Positions 27,007 to 35,268 of a DNA stretch of 64,000 nucleotides are shown in pieces. Source of the DNA: Rubritalea squalenifaciens DSM 18772 (GTDB taxonomy: Bacteria; Verrucomicrobiota; Verrucomicrobiia; Verrucomicrobiales; Akkermansiaceae); NCBI RefSeq assembly GCF_900141815.1, contig NZ_FQYR01000006.1, positions 99,288-163,287 on the forward strand, written 5' to 3'. Position 1 is the stretch's first letter. Every line of letters starts with the position of its first letter. A program made the position numbers and the translations under genes. The notes below the pieces were generated by a model that saw only the letters and a program-made list of their open reading frames with translations, was not told the origin of the DNA and made no database searches.

Positions 27007-27837
27007 CTAAGACACCGTGCCTTCGTTACGCAGATCGCGCGGTGATTTTCCCTGCTGCTCTTTGACGAGTCGCGAGAAATGATAGGGACTCTTGAAGCCG
27101 CATTGGTAGGCGATCTCGCTGACGGTGAGCCCGGTCTCCCGCAGGAGTTCGATGCCGCGGATGGTGCGTAGCTTCCACAGGAAACGGCTGGGGGTCAGTT
27201 GCATTTCCTTGTTGAAGGTTTTGATCAGGTGGCGGTCGGTGACGCCGGATGCGGCAATGGCCTGCTGCAGGCAGTCTTCCTCGGCATAGTGTTCCTCGAT
27301 GTAGTCGACCGCCTTGTGCATCGGCGTGGAAATGCGGCGTGCGACCGGGGTGTAGTTCGCCATGCGGATGTACTCGCTGAGGGCAGTGACCGCTAGTTGA
27401 TCGATGAACATGGAGGCTGCCGGGGTGTGCACTTTGTGCACGCTGTAGCCAGCGTCTAACAAGTGTTGAAATGTCTTGGAGTACGCCTGCTTGACGGGAG
27501 CCTCCGCTGCCAGTTGCGCTAATTCTGGCGTGATAACCTCAGGTAGGAATGAAATCCAGAACTGGTGGGTGTCCTGCGAGGAGGAGAACCGGCGATGCAC
27601 GTGGACACCCGGCCGGACCAGGGCGACTTCTCCCGGGAGGACGGGAATCGTTTTGCCGTCGATTTCCAGCTCGGCACTGCCGCTGAGAATGCCGAAGAGC
27701 TCGTAGCTGATGGATACTCTAGGGGACCAATAGCCGTTCGGCTTGTAGATGACCTTGCCAAGACGGCTGCGGCCGGAGAAGCGGTCGAGATCGATACTGG
27801 AGCGGAGGAATTCGTCGTCTGAGAGCGGCTTGAGCAT
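27007..27837 (-). CDS. AraC-family transcriptional regulator
   Basis: This 276-residue protein has an N-terminal cupin-like sensing domain (about 30-120; LEIDGKTIPVLPGEVALVRPG, then a HVHRR motif) and a C-terminal double helix-turn-helix (about 175-272). The second helix-turn-helix shows the classic LTVSEIAYQCGFKSPYHFSRLVKEQ signature. AraC proteins with such cupins usually sense sugars and activate catabolic genes. It converges on the PVC dehydrogenase gene and is divergent from a LamG PEP-CTERM gene. Either is a possible target; the inducer is unknown. Confidence 0.93.
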   Translation of the reverse strand: MLKPLSDDEFLRSSIDLDRFSGRSRLGKVIYKPNGYWSPRVSISYELFGILSGSAELEIDGKTIPVLPGEVALVRPGVHVHRRFSSSQDTHQFWISFLPEVITPELAQLAAEAPVKQAYSKTFQHLLDAGYSVHKVHTPAASMFIDQLAVTALSEYIRMANYTPVARRISTPMHKAVDYIEEHYAEEDCLQQAIAASGVTDRHLIKTFNKEMQLTPSRFLWKLRTIRGIELLRETGLTVSEIAYQCGFKSPYHFSRLVKEQQGKSPRDLRNEGTVS

Positions 27838-28010
27838 AGAAGAGACTGCATCATAAGCGCTTGTGAGGAGAAGAGTAAACCTGGAAAAGGTGAATTTCAG
27901 ACATCTTTATGCTGCTTCCATCTATTTCCAAGGATCGCGGATTCAGAGCTTAATAGCTGTTCTGCTGCATGCCCCTCTCATGGTGTGCAAGAACCCTAAA
28001 TACAATTAGC

Positions 28011-28844
28011 ATGAAAACAAAAACACGCATACTCACGACGGCTCTCGCCCTCACCGCTGCAGTGCCACTGCACGCAGCCACCGTACTCTCCCACTGGGAT
28101 TTCGATGACAGCTCGATCGCTAGCCCCGGTGAATCCGGGGGCAATGTCCTGCTGGCTCAGCAGGGCTCTGGAACCTTGGCAGACGGGAACATCGAAGGGG
28201 ATACGACGACTGGTCTAACAGGTAAATTTGGTGAGTCCTTTTCCTTTGATGGAGACGGGGACAAACTCTACCTCTTTGCCCGTGGTTCCTGGGCGAGCAA
28301 TCCCCGGGTGAATGATGCCAATGGAGACATCGCCAGCCAGACTCTCAACAACTTTACGATCAGTGTGTGGGTGAACCCGACAGCCTTTCTGGGCAATGAC
28401 GTGATCTATGGAAACACCTATGGGGCGGGCAACGGCTGGGACCTCCGCCTGGTGAATGGTACGGTGACCATGGAGGCCCGCAATGGCTCTACCGCGGTAC
28501 TCAGTAGCGGAACCACGCTCAATACCGGTGAGTGGTCCCACCTGGTGGTGAACTATAGCGATGGTCAGGCTGACTTCTATGTGAATGGTGCTGCGGCTGG
28601 CAGTGCCAACGTAGGTGGGGCATTTACCGAGCTGGCCGGTGCCACCACGAATGTGCAGATCTCACGCGAAGGCAGCGAGGCCTTCAATGGTGGCATGGAT
28701 GAACTCTGGCTCTTCAGCGGGAACCTTTCCACCCAGGAGATTGGCAATCTGTATAGCTCCAACGCGATTGCGGTTCCCGAGCCAAGTAGTGTCGCGCTGT
28801 TCTCTCTAGCAGGATTGGCTTTCTTAGTGCGCAGAAGGCGCTAA
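28011..28844 (+). CDS. LamG-domain PEP-CTERM protein
   Basis: From ATG 28011 the product is 277 residues: signal peptide (MKTKTRILTTALALTAAVPL..., near HAATV), a concanavalin A-like/LamG fold (about 30-245; FDDSSIASPGESGG, NNFTISVWVNP, GEWSHLVVNYSDGQADFYVNG), and a C-terminal sorting tail VPEPSSVALFSLAGLAFLVR with Arg tip. It is a substrate for an exosortase encoded elsewhere, giving a surface-attached or released carbohydrate-binding protein. TACAAT at 28001-28006, four bases before the ATG, is a candidate -10 box. Confidence 0.9.
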   Translation: MKTKTRILTTALALTAAVPLHAATVLSHWDFDDSSIASPGESGGNVLLAQQGSGTLADGNIEGDTTTGLTGKFGESFSFDGDGDKLYLFARGSWASNPRVNDANGDIASQTLNNFTISVWVNPTAFLGNDVIYGNTYGAGNGWDLRLVNGTVTMEARNGSTAVLSSGTTLNTGEWSHLVVNYSDGQADFYVNGAAAGSANVGGAFTELAGATTNVQISREGSEAFNGGMDELWLFSGNLSTQEIGNLYSSNAIAVPEPSSVALFSLAGLAFLVRRRR

Positions 28845-28987
28845 ATAGTGTGAGTGCACCCAGCCGCTTCGTCACCTCCTTGGCGGGGCGGCTAACAGGT
28901 GAAACAATGAGGAGGGTCGCTTTTGGGTGGGATTTGCTGAGTTCTGATGGTATGAGTTTTGAAAGTCAGTCTAATTGATTACCAGGA

Positions 28988-29455
28988 ATGTGGAGTGAGC
29001 AGAATAAGTCCCGGATGAAGAAATGCCTTTGGTGCCTTGCTGGCATGATGGTGGTGCTGCTCTTGCTCCTGCCCGAGCTGATGCTGCAGCTGGGTATCAG
29101 TGAGGTAGAGACGAGCCATAACGGTACGGGAGCTCTGTTGCCTGTCTTCTCTTACGAGGGAGTAGCCTATAGTTACGGTGGTAAGGTGGGCTTGGAGAGA
29201 ATGAAGAGACGCATGAGTTATCCATTGGAACCTTCTGACGCGATGGCTTTGGAATCCACCCGTGAGTACATCGAGAGTGGTGAGTTCGATCGCTGGTTGA
29301 GAGCTGAAACCAGCAACCAGAGTGAGTCGCTAGTGTATCGCCTACAGTGCCGCTATCTCCTGTGTGGCGCCAGAGTTTTTATGATTAATGAGACACTCGT
29401 GTCAGGCGAAAGGGGTGGACAGTGTGGCTTTGTGATTGCTAGTTTCAGCCTATGA
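28988..29455 (+). CDS. Membrane-anchored or exported protein, unknown function
   Basis: This 155-residue product has a strong hydrophobic segment (about 11-35, CLWCLAGMMVVLLLLLPELM). A second ATG at 29015 gives MKKCLW and a conventional signal sequence, so 29015 may be the true start. The rest is a small alpha/beta domain with no recognised motif. Its stop overlaps the ATG of the next gene by four bases, indicating coupled translation with 29452-30402. Confidence 0.7.
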   Translation: MWSEQNKSRMKKCLWCLAGMMVVLLLLLPELMLQLGISEVETSHNGTGALLPVFSYEGVAYSYGGKVGLERMKRRMSYPLEPSDAMALESTREYIESGEFDRWLRAETSNQSESLVYRLQCRYLLCGARVFMINETLVSGERGGQCGFVIASFSL

Positions 29456-30402
29456 GGATTTTGCTTTTGTGCTGTTTGCTGACGGCGATGAGTGGGGAAC
29501 TGTGTGCGCAGAGGCCTGACTTGCCTCCTGGAGTTAAGTTACCTGAAATCAAAAAGAACCCTCTAGAAGACTACAAAGAAGAAGGGGGGAAGAAGGTGTT
29601 CCGAGTGGAAGGTCGTGAGCTGCTGAAAGACATGGAGAAGAGGCCGACTTCTTACAGGGTAAGAAAGAGCAGAAGCAACTACAAGCTTCCTCCTGAGTTA
29701 ATGCCTGAGGAGGAGGCGGCCATGACGGCGGAGGAGATCACGAAGTACAATAACAGGCGCAAAATGTTCAAGCTGCTGATTAAGCAGGATGAAGCGCGTC
29801 ATATGGGGCGTATGATCATGCATCCTGATGCGGTGGTATACGCAGCGATGCACTTGACCAACATCAATAAGAAAAAAGGAACCTGTCAGATTATCTCGAT
29901 GAGAACAGATCTGGAGATTTCCAGCGAAGCAATCGAAGAGATTGAGGAAAAAAGGTTGAGAGGTGAGCAGTATTATAAGTGCCGGGTAATCTGTGAGGAA
30001 GGAGAAGATCCGGTGTTGAGGGTTTATGCTGTTAGTAATGGCTCGCCCAGACAATATCTTCCTGTCTTTGTGGCTGGTTATGATCCGGAAAAGCTAGAGG
30101 TCTACAATCTGGACTCAGATCTTCTGGTGGAATGTGCTTCTAAGAAGCCGGATCTGTTCCTGAAGAAATTTGGTTTAAAGACGAAGGGCTTCGTCACGGA
30201 GATGATCTTAACGGATTTTACAAAAGAGGATTCCACGGCGCTAATTAGCGAGAGTGAGGTGAGGGTGAAGATCGATGAGAAGCATTTTCGGGAGGGAGCA
30301 AAAGTGGCTTACCAGTACCAGCTGAAAAAGGGGGAGGATCACAAGTTGCTCATTGAGGTGCGAGGGATCAATGATTTGACCAAGCTGACACCCTTGAGAT
30401 GA
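29452..30402 (+). CDS. Secreted protein of unknown function
   Basis: This 316-residue exported protein has a signal peptide (1-19, ending GELCAQ). The body is rich in Lys/Glu with charged linkers (about 25-120), then a folded segment with strands (QYLPVFVAGYDPEKLEVYNLDSD) and a beta-rich end (KVAYQYQLKKGEDHKLLIEV). No family is recognised. It overlaps the preceding gene by four bases and is followed 34 bases later by another membrane-protein gene, so 28988-30805 is probably one operon. Confidence 0.72.
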   Translation: MRILLLCCLLTAMSGELCAQRPDLPPGVKLPEIKKNPLEDYKEEGGKKVFRVEGRELLKDMEKRPTSYRVRKSRSNYKLPPELMPEEEAAMTAEEITKYNNRRKMFKLLIKQDEARHMGRMIMHPDAVVYAAMHLTNINKKKGTCQIISMRTDLEISSEAIEEIEEKRLRGEQYYKCRVICEEGEDPVLRVYAVSNGSPRQYLPVFVAGYDPEKLEVYNLDSDLLVECASKKPDLFLKKFGLKTKGFVTEMILTDFTKEDSTALISESEVRVKIDEKHFREGAKVAYQYQLKKGEDHKLLIEVRGINDLTKLTPLR

Positions 30403-30436
30403 GAGGAGGGGTTACTTCGTAAGGTAGTCCAAGCGT

Positions 30437-30805
30437 ATGGAATCATTAAGCAAATGTCTGTGGCGTTGGGGAATGGTGATGCTATCACTGCCGCTGGTTA
30501 CGGCCTTGCTCTGTGCTAGCTTCTACTGGCGGGCGCGCTGGTCTTTGGGTTATGCGCCGAGCTATGGGAATCCCGACCCTAAACAGCTTGATTGGCCCGT
30601 GCATCAAAGTCTGGTGATGCTAGGTCTGGTATTCTTGTTGCCAGCTATGCTGAGCAGCTTCTGCCTTGGTGGGGTGCTGTTCTGCAGACGGGAAAAGCTC
30701 CGAGGGCTCGTATGTATGGTACTGAGTGCGCTGATCTTTGGAGTCTTTGCACTATTGGAAAAAGTTCAGGTAGTTGACGAATTTATGGCATGGATCTTAG
30801 ATTAG
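30437..30805 (+). CDS. Small integral membrane protein, unknown function
   Basis: This 122-residue protein has three predicted membrane helices (about 10-30, 55-80 and 92-110). It starts MESLSKCLWRWGMVMLSLPL. It has no recognised motif. It is the third gene in the run 28988-30805. Confidence 0.68.
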   Translation: MESLSKCLWRWGMVMLSLPLVTALLCASFYWRARWSLGYAPSYGNPDPKQLDWPVHQSLVMLGLVFLLPAMLSSFCLGGVLFCRREKLRGLVCMVLSALIFGVFALLEKVQVVDEFMAWILD

Positions 30806-30856
30806 GTCTGGAGGAATGGTTCTCATGGTGACAAGAGCGTTTAGAAGTAATTATCT

Positions 30857-31330
30857 ATGTTAGAAATAGAACAAATCGACTGGAGTGAGCTGCAGCATGC
30901 TTATGGGCGTGCTGGGGATGTGCCTGCGATGCTGGAGGCGATGTATGCTGGGGGTCAGAGTCGTGAGTTATGGACTGATGCCTGGAGTTGTCTTTGCCAC
31001 CAGGGTGATGTGTATACGGCCTCGTTAGCGGCTTTGCCTTTCATTGTGGATGCGGGGATCGAGGTGCTGCGTACGGACAAGGTTTTTGCCTATCATTACC
31101 TTGCCTTGCCGGTTGAGGTAGAGAAGGCGCGTGGGAAATTTCCTCATCTCAAGGTGGATTCCGCATACTCGCAGGGGCTTGTACGGATCAATGAGTTGAT
31201 TCAGCTCTGTGAACAGGGGAATTTGGATGCGACTACGAGCCAGGTGCTACGGGAGGCGAAAGGTTTGTTGAGAGGCTTGGGACTGTTACAGGTGCAGCAG
31301 CGTGGAGCTGGTGAGGGAGAGTTGTTCTAG
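30857..31330 (+). CDS. HEAT-like immunity-type protein (DWSxLxHAYG family)
   Basis: This 157-residue soluble protein has the N-terminal pattern IDWSELQHAYGRAGDVPAML followed by CLCHQGDVYTASLAALPFIV. That is characteristic of a HEAT-repeat-like family often annotated near polymorphic-toxin immunity genes (typical form: DWS.L.HAYG.A.DVP ... LCHQGTVY.A..AAVPFL). The usual family length is larger, so this may be a shortened member. It has no signal peptide. No toxin is adjacent. A protein-binding role is likely; immunity is only suggested by family context. Confidence 0.7.
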   Translation: MLEIEQIDWSELQHAYGRAGDVPAMLEAMYAGGQSRELWTDAWSCLCHQGDVYTASLAALPFIVDAGIEVLRTDKVFAYHYLALPVEVEKARGKFPHLKVDSAYSQGLVRINELIQLCEQGNLDATTSQVLREAKGLLRGLGLLQVQQRGAGEGELF

Positions 31331-31357
31331 GGTGCTTTGACCAAGTAGAGAATAGAA

Positions 31358-31381
31358 ATGCCCGGGCTGAGGGCCGGGCAT
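31358..31381 (-). terminator. Intrinsic terminator of the PEP-CTERM gene at 31414
   Basis: The 8-bp inverted repeat atgcccgg / ccgggcat with an 8-base loop lies between convergent genes, about 30 bases from the stop at 31414. The T tract on the minus strand is imperfect. Confidence 0.7.
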
Positions 31382-31413
31382 CAGAAAAGTATGGATAGCT
31401 TAGATCGGGCTTC

Positions 31414-32220
31414 TTACTCCGCTCTGCGGCGGCGCAGGAGGAGACCGAGTCCGGCGAGACCGATCAGGGCGGTGCTGGATGGCTCTGGGATAGCGACGAT
31501 CTGGACACCGCTGAGGATGGCGCGGCCTCCGGTGGAGACGCCGGAGATGGTGAAGGAGTCTCCGGAAAGGCCGGTGTAGACGGCGTAGTTAGCGTCTGTG
31601 GTCGCATCGCCAGAGGTGGTCCCGGTGGCTTGCACCCATTCCATGACGCCATCGTCGTTGGCATCGGAGTCGGTGCCGGAGGTGTCGTTGGTCCAAAAGG
31701 TCTGGGAAACGCTGCCGTCATCGACAGTGTGTCCGTAGACGCGGCTGGATCCGCCGATGTCGAAGTAGAGGTAGACGCTGTAGCCGCTGGTGGTGAAGTC
31801 GCTGCCCAGGCCATTGATGGTGATGGTCTCGCCAGCTACGGAGCCGCCGTAGTTCATGAACGATTGCATCAGGCCGGCTTCGCCGAAGAGGCCGCGGTTC
31901 GCGCCACTGGTTACGTCGCCGAACTGGGAATATCCGCCGCCGATACCGATGGTGGTATTGAGCGTGGCGGCATTGGCGCCCGAGTCGTTCACCAGAGCTG
32001 TACCATCAATGTCGACTTCGAATGTTCCTGCGGACCCCGTGTTGCGCACGGTGATGTTATTCCAGTTGGCGCCGCTGACATTCACCAATGACGTGGCTGA
32101 CTCGTCGGAGTCGACCGAGTTGTTGTCATTGCTGCCGATGCGGAAATTAATGCTGATTGAGGCGGCATGGACCGAGCTTAGGCAGAGGAGTGAAGATAGA
32201 ATGAGGTGAGAGGGTTTCAT
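31414..32220 (-). CDS. PEP-CTERM surface protein
   Basis: This 268-residue exported protein has a signal peptide (MKPSHLILSSLLCLSSVHAA). Its beta-rich body (SISINFRIGSNDNN..., GGGYSQFGDVTSGANRG, VYLYFDIGGSSRVYGHTVDD) resembles a carbohydrate-binding or jelly-roll fold. It ends in IPEPSSTALIGLAGLGLLLR plus an Arg-rich tip, the classic PEP-CTERM exosortase signal. The ligand is unknown. Terminator 31358-31381 follows. Confidence 0.88.
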   Translation of the reverse strand: MKPSHLILSSLLCLSSVHAASISINFRIGSNDNNSVDSDESATSLVNVSGANWNNITVRNTGSAGTFEVDIDGTALVNDSGANAATLNTTIGIGGGYSQFGDVTSGANRGLFGEAGLMQSFMNYGGSVAGETITINGLGSDFTTSGYSVYLYFDIGGSSRVYGHTVDDGSVSQTFWTNDTSGTDSDANDDGVMEWVQATGTTSGDATTDANYAVYTGLSGDSFTISGVSTGGRAILSGVQIVAIPEPSSTALIGLAGLGLLLRRRRAE

Positions 32221-32271
32221 GGCACAAATCTAATAGGCGTCTATCATCCTAAACATTTGCGCTGGTTGAGG

Positions 32272-32706
32272 TCAAGGGTTCTGTTCGTCCGCAGTGGGAG
32301 GAGCGATGGGGGCTTCGATGGGCATGGGTTTGCTGCCCTTGGGGATCGCATCGGCGGCATACGGGTGGACATCGAGGTGAATCTTGTAGGGGCCGGGAAT
32401 TTCTGGAGGGAAATACGGAAAGCGTACGCTGGCGCGGGGCTTGAGATCCACGTAGCCACGGCCATTGGCGCAGCGGAAGATATTCATGATAGCGGGCTTG
32501 CCGTCCTTGGAGTACTGGAAGCGGTATCGAGGATGCTTGCTGCTCAGATCCGCACTGTAGGAGATGGTTTTGTCCGTGAGGTTGGTGATGATGATGTCCT
32601 GCCGGCTACGGGTCGTCGTAGGAGCACCGAGCTTGATACTTAAGATCGGCTCGGCGGCTGAGGCGATCACAGTGAGGAAAAGGCTGAGCAGGGTGACGTG
32701 CTTCAT
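32272..32706 (-). CDS. Secreted protein of unknown function
   Basis: This 144-residue exported protein has a signal peptide (1-17, ending ASAAE). The predicted Ig-like or beta-sandwich body (LSIKLGAPTTTRSRQDIIIT, then FPYFPPEIPGPYKIHLDV) resembles the domain that binds the N-terminal part of secreted esterases, but no specific family is claimed. A proline-rich tail (KPMPIEAPIAPPTADEQNP) ends the protein. It shares theme and size with the secreted protein at 53190-53759. Confidence 0.68.
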   Translation of the reverse strand: MKHVTLLSLFLTVIASAAEPILSIKLGAPTTTRSRQDIIITNLTDKTISYSADLSSKHPRYRFQYSKDGKPAIMNIFRCANGRGYVDLKPRASVRFPYFPPEIPGPYKIHLDVHPYAADAIPKGSKPMPIEAPIAPPTADEQNP

Positions 32707-32752
32707 ATAGGGGGAACGGCGTCGAGGGGAGTCTTCTTAGTTTCCAGAAAGC

Positions 32753-33304
32753 TTAGGTGGTGGTTTCTTGCCAGTACGATTCGAGGGAACTGTCAATGTC
32801 GTACTGCACCGATTGGTATTCTGGGTCCTCGCGAATGATAAGCAGGAAGTCTCGGATGCACTGGCGTTGCTCCATGCTGAGTAGCGAGATGTAGTCGCAG
32901 CGAGGACAGGTGAACTCGTGGTGAAGTTTGCCGCAGTCTAATTCACCACGTAACTCACAGATGAGAAAGGCGGGGATGTGAAAGATCATTCCGTCTCTAT
33001 CTAGAAAGGAGAAACCTTTGTAGAAATTGAGAGTCTCTGCAGTGAGCTTCCTCCAGTCATCACGAATGTCGTGTTTGCGGCGCTCTGCGAGTTGAGCTTC
33101 ATCTTCGTGGTTATCTATGCCTCGTGCCTCACAAAGACCGATACCATCACCCAGGGTAATGCCCGCGAATGCTCTCTCGATCCTGGGTATGAGCTCCAAT
33201 GCTCTATGTGTAAGGTTGCGGGCCTGGCGAGCCTCTGCGAGAGCCTCTGGACAAAAGCCGCGAGCCTTGAGTTTCTGGTAGTCACTGTCGGAAACAAATT
33301 TCAT
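32753..33304 (-). CDS. DUF6714-family protein
   Basis: This 183-residue soluble protein has the motifs IPRIERAFAGITLGDGIGLCEA, DDWRKLTAETLNFYKGFSFLD and MIFHIPAFLICELRGEL. These match the pattern I associate with DUF6714 (an acidic 'AF.G..LGDGIGL.EA..ID' helix, then 'FFD..G..FHLPAFL..ELRG'). A CPRCDY motif (about 136-141) could be a half zinc ribbon. Family members often occur with SMI1/KNR4-type proteins, as here, suggesting an immunity or regulatory role. There is no adjacent toxin. Confidence 0.7.
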   Translation of the reverse strand: MKFVSDSDYQKLKARGFCPEALAEARQARNLTHRALELIPRIERAFAGITLGDGIGLCEARGIDNHEDEAQLAERRKHDIRDDWRKLTAETLNFYKGFSFLDRDGMIFHIPAFLICELRGELDCGKLHHEFTCPRCDYISLLSMEQRQCIRDFLLIIREDPEYQSVQYDIDSSLESYWQETTT

Positions 33305-33319
33305 AGCTAACGCATAGAG

Positions 33320-34138
33320 CTATTCACCCTCACCAAGGCGGAGGAGGGTGATGTTGGCGAGGTACTTTTTGCCTTCCAGTTCCATGGGCATCTGGGTGAG
33401 TCCGATTTGGACGCCGGGGTGCTTGGCGTTTTCGAAGAGGGTATTGCCTTCTATGTTAAATTCACTGTCAGCCACGATTTCATCGGCTTGCTTGGCTACC
33501 TCGGTATCGATGGCGACTTCCTTCCACTCCGCTCCCAGATAGGCCTGGAACTGTTTCTTGAGTTCGGCGAAGGAGGCGTTGGTGAGGTAGCTGTAGGTTT
33601 CGATGCCTTGTAGCTTGGACTGGCTGAAGATTTTTTCACCGGGGAAGGCCTTGCTGAGGTCGGGGATGGCGGCGGCGTTCGCTGCTGCTGTTTGCTGCTC
33701 GGGCTTGTCGAGGTCGATGCTCAGAAGGATGGCTGGGTTGTTAGCTTGCTCCGCGGGGATGAGGGTGCTGAGCGGGGCTTTGAAGAGCGGCTGGCTCTCT
33801 GGACCTATGATCAGCTGACCTCTGAGCTGACGGGTGGTGAGGCTCGTAGGGCTGGAGGCCGTGGGAAAGCTGGCCCAGAGGGTGACTGTGCCGGAGTTGC
33901 TAGTGAGTGAGGGTTTGTCCAGCTGACTGGTAATCCTGTGATGGACTTTCTCGGGGTCTAGTTCGGTCAGGCTACCTTCGCCGACGTCTTTGAGCTGCAC
34001 ACGGATGCCCTCGGCCGCCTGATCGCCACGGCTGACGAGGACAGTGATGGGCGCCAGGGAGACACCATCGGCATGGATCCCGGCTTGGGCGCTGGCAATA
34101 AGTACAAAGAGGAAGGCAAGGGCGCGGTTCATGGCCAA
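33320..34138 (-). CDS. Secreted protein of unknown function
   Basis: This 272-residue exported protein has a signal peptide (MAMNRALAFLFVLIASAQAG). The first half is a beta-rich domain (APITVLVSRGDQAAEGIRVQ, QLRGQLIIGPESQPLFKAPL). The second half is alpha/beta (TYSYLTNASFAELKKQFQAY, then GVQIGLTQMPMELEGKKYL). No family is recognised. ATG at 34132 (MNR) is an alternative start. Confidence 0.7.
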   Translation of the reverse strand: MAMNRALAFLFVLIASAQAGIHADGVSLAPITVLVSRGDQAAEGIRVQLKDVGEGSLTELDPEKVHHRITSQLDKPSLTSNSGTVTLWASFPTASSPTSLTTRQLRGQLIIGPESQPLFKAPLSTLIPAEQANNPAILLSIDLDKPEQQTAAANAAAIPDLSKAFPGEKIFSQSKLQGIETYSYLTNASFAELKKQFQAYLGAEWKEVAIDTEVAKQADEIVADSEFNIEGNTLFENAKHPGVQIGLTQMPMELEGKKYLANITLLRLGEGE

Positions 34139-34271
34139 GTTTGTAGCATGGATAGGCTGCTGGCGGTAGCGGGATTTTATGGGCCTAGAGACCGGGTGTG
34201 GAAAATGTGAGGCTTTTTGTAGAGGCGGGATTGTAAGCGGATGATTAGAGTGCTAGTAGTTAGGCTGTGTT

Positions 34272-34574
34272 ATGTTGATCAGCTTTTTAGGTGCCGCGGT
34301 GGAAGCCGTGCTGGATGTGGTGGTCTTCTGGAGTGATTCAGAAGCGGATAAACGCAGGGTGAAGGAGGTGAGCCGGGCTCGGAACCGGGTCTTGCAGGGA
34401 TCGGATGATGTGCTGGTGGATTCTAACCGGAACTACCTGCTGCTCTGTACCGATCAGGGGCTGTATCTGGTCAGTCGAGACGAGCGCTGGAAGAAACGCC
34501 TCAGCCACGAGGAGGAACGGATGTACGAAAAGCGCGGCAAGAAGGCTTTTCGGGCGATCCGGAAGAGGGGGTAG
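34272..34574 (+). CDS. Small charged protein with N-terminal membrane helix
   Basis: This 100-residue protein has an N-terminal hydrophobic helix (MLISFLGAAVEAVLDVVVFW) and a strongly basic C-terminus (KKRLSHEEERMYEKRGKKAF). It contains an internal strand NRNYLLLCTDQGLYLVSRD. TAGGCT five bases before the ATG may be part of a short-leader promoter. Function is unknown. Confidence 0.6.
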   Translation: MLISFLGAAVEAVLDVVVFWSDSEADKRRVKEVSRARNRVLQGSDDVLVDSNRNYLLLCTDQGLYLVSRDERWKKRLSHEEERMYEKRGKKAFRAIRKRG

Positions 34575-34654
34575 GATTTTGTCAGGGCTCTGACCTGGCT
34601 GGAATTTAGTCAGGTCGTCAAACGGGTGTTAGAAATGGCTTGTCATGCTGAGGC

Positions 34655-34696
34655 TGAGGGTTTTAGGGTAAGGGAACCCTATTTTTAAAACCCTCA
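34655..34696 (+). promoter_or_regulatory. Perfect 11-bp hairpin ending at the start codon
   Basis: TGAGGGTTTTA (34655-34665) pairs with TAAAACCCTCA (34686-34696), and an inner GGGT/ACCC helix (34666-34669 / 34676-34679) extends it. The 3' arm ends one base before the ATG at 34697. There is no T run on either strand, so it is not a simple terminator. It could hide the start codon or stabilise the 5' end. Confidence 0.6.
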
Positions 34697-35113
34697 ATGA
34701 CTAAGCTGATGTATAGGCGCCTGGGCACGGTGCTGAAGACTCACCGTAAGCTGGTCCTGCACCGCCATGAGAATGGACTGGAGCAGGTGCGCGACGGTGA
34801 CCAGGAGAAGCGCTTAAAGCTGTTAGACGAGCTCAAGGCGATGCTGGACTCCGTGGATGAGCGACTGGATGTGGATGCCGAGGAGGTGGACCGCTTCCTC
34901 TACTACTGCTTCCGCAATTGTCCGCCTGCCGATGTGCTGCTGCTCAATGAAACCCTCTATGAAGACGCGCTGGAGAAGCGGCTGAAGGCCAGCGAGAATG
35001 ACCTGGGCGAGCTGGGACTGGAGTTGCTGGCTAAACTTCATGCCATCGTGCAGATCCAGTACGAGGCTGAAGAGGGGAAAGCGGATCTCTGGGTGAGAAA
35101 GGTCGAGGAGTAG
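34697..35113 (+). CDS. Helical cytosolic protein, unknown function
   Basis: This 138-residue protein is almost entirely helical (LLDELKAMLDSVDERLDVDA, CPPADVLLLNETLYEDALEK, LGLELLAKLHAIVQIQYEAE) with no signal peptide. A second Met (MYRR) at residue 5 could be the start, which would free the ATG from the preceding hairpin. A 40-base copy of its 3' end (35081-35120) recurs at 36260-36299. Confidence 0.65.
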   Translation: MTKLMYRRLGTVLKTHRKLVLHRHENGLEQVRDGDQEKRLKLLDELKAMLDSVDERLDVDAEEVDRFLYYCFRNCPPADVLLLNETLYEDALEKRLKASENDLGELGLELLAKLHAIVQIQYEAEEGKADLWVRKVEE

Positions 35114-35130
35114 GTGGTTGCGGTCTTCTT

Positions 35131-35150
35131 ACCACGAATCTCACGAATGG
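35131..35150. repeat. Dispersed cacgaat repeat copy
   Basis: The sequence accacgaatctcacgaatgg directly follows the gene at 34697-35113. It is a two-unit version of the family expanded at 24094-24210. Confidence 0.7.
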
Positions 35151-35234
35151 GGCAGGTTGATGAAGCAAAGATCGAACGATGCAATACCCAGAAGGATCAG
35201 TAGGAGGGGACTATCTGGTGCGTGGCTTTTGGGC

Positions 35235-35268
35235 TTGTGGGTAGTGGGGCCGGGGCTAGCATGCGGGG
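35235..35268 (+). promoter_or_regulatory. Candidate leaderless promoter
   Basis: TTGTGG (35235-35240) and TAGCAT (35257-35262) are separated by 16 bases, and the ATG at 35269 is six bases after the -10-like box, placing the start codon at about +1. Confidence 0.4.
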
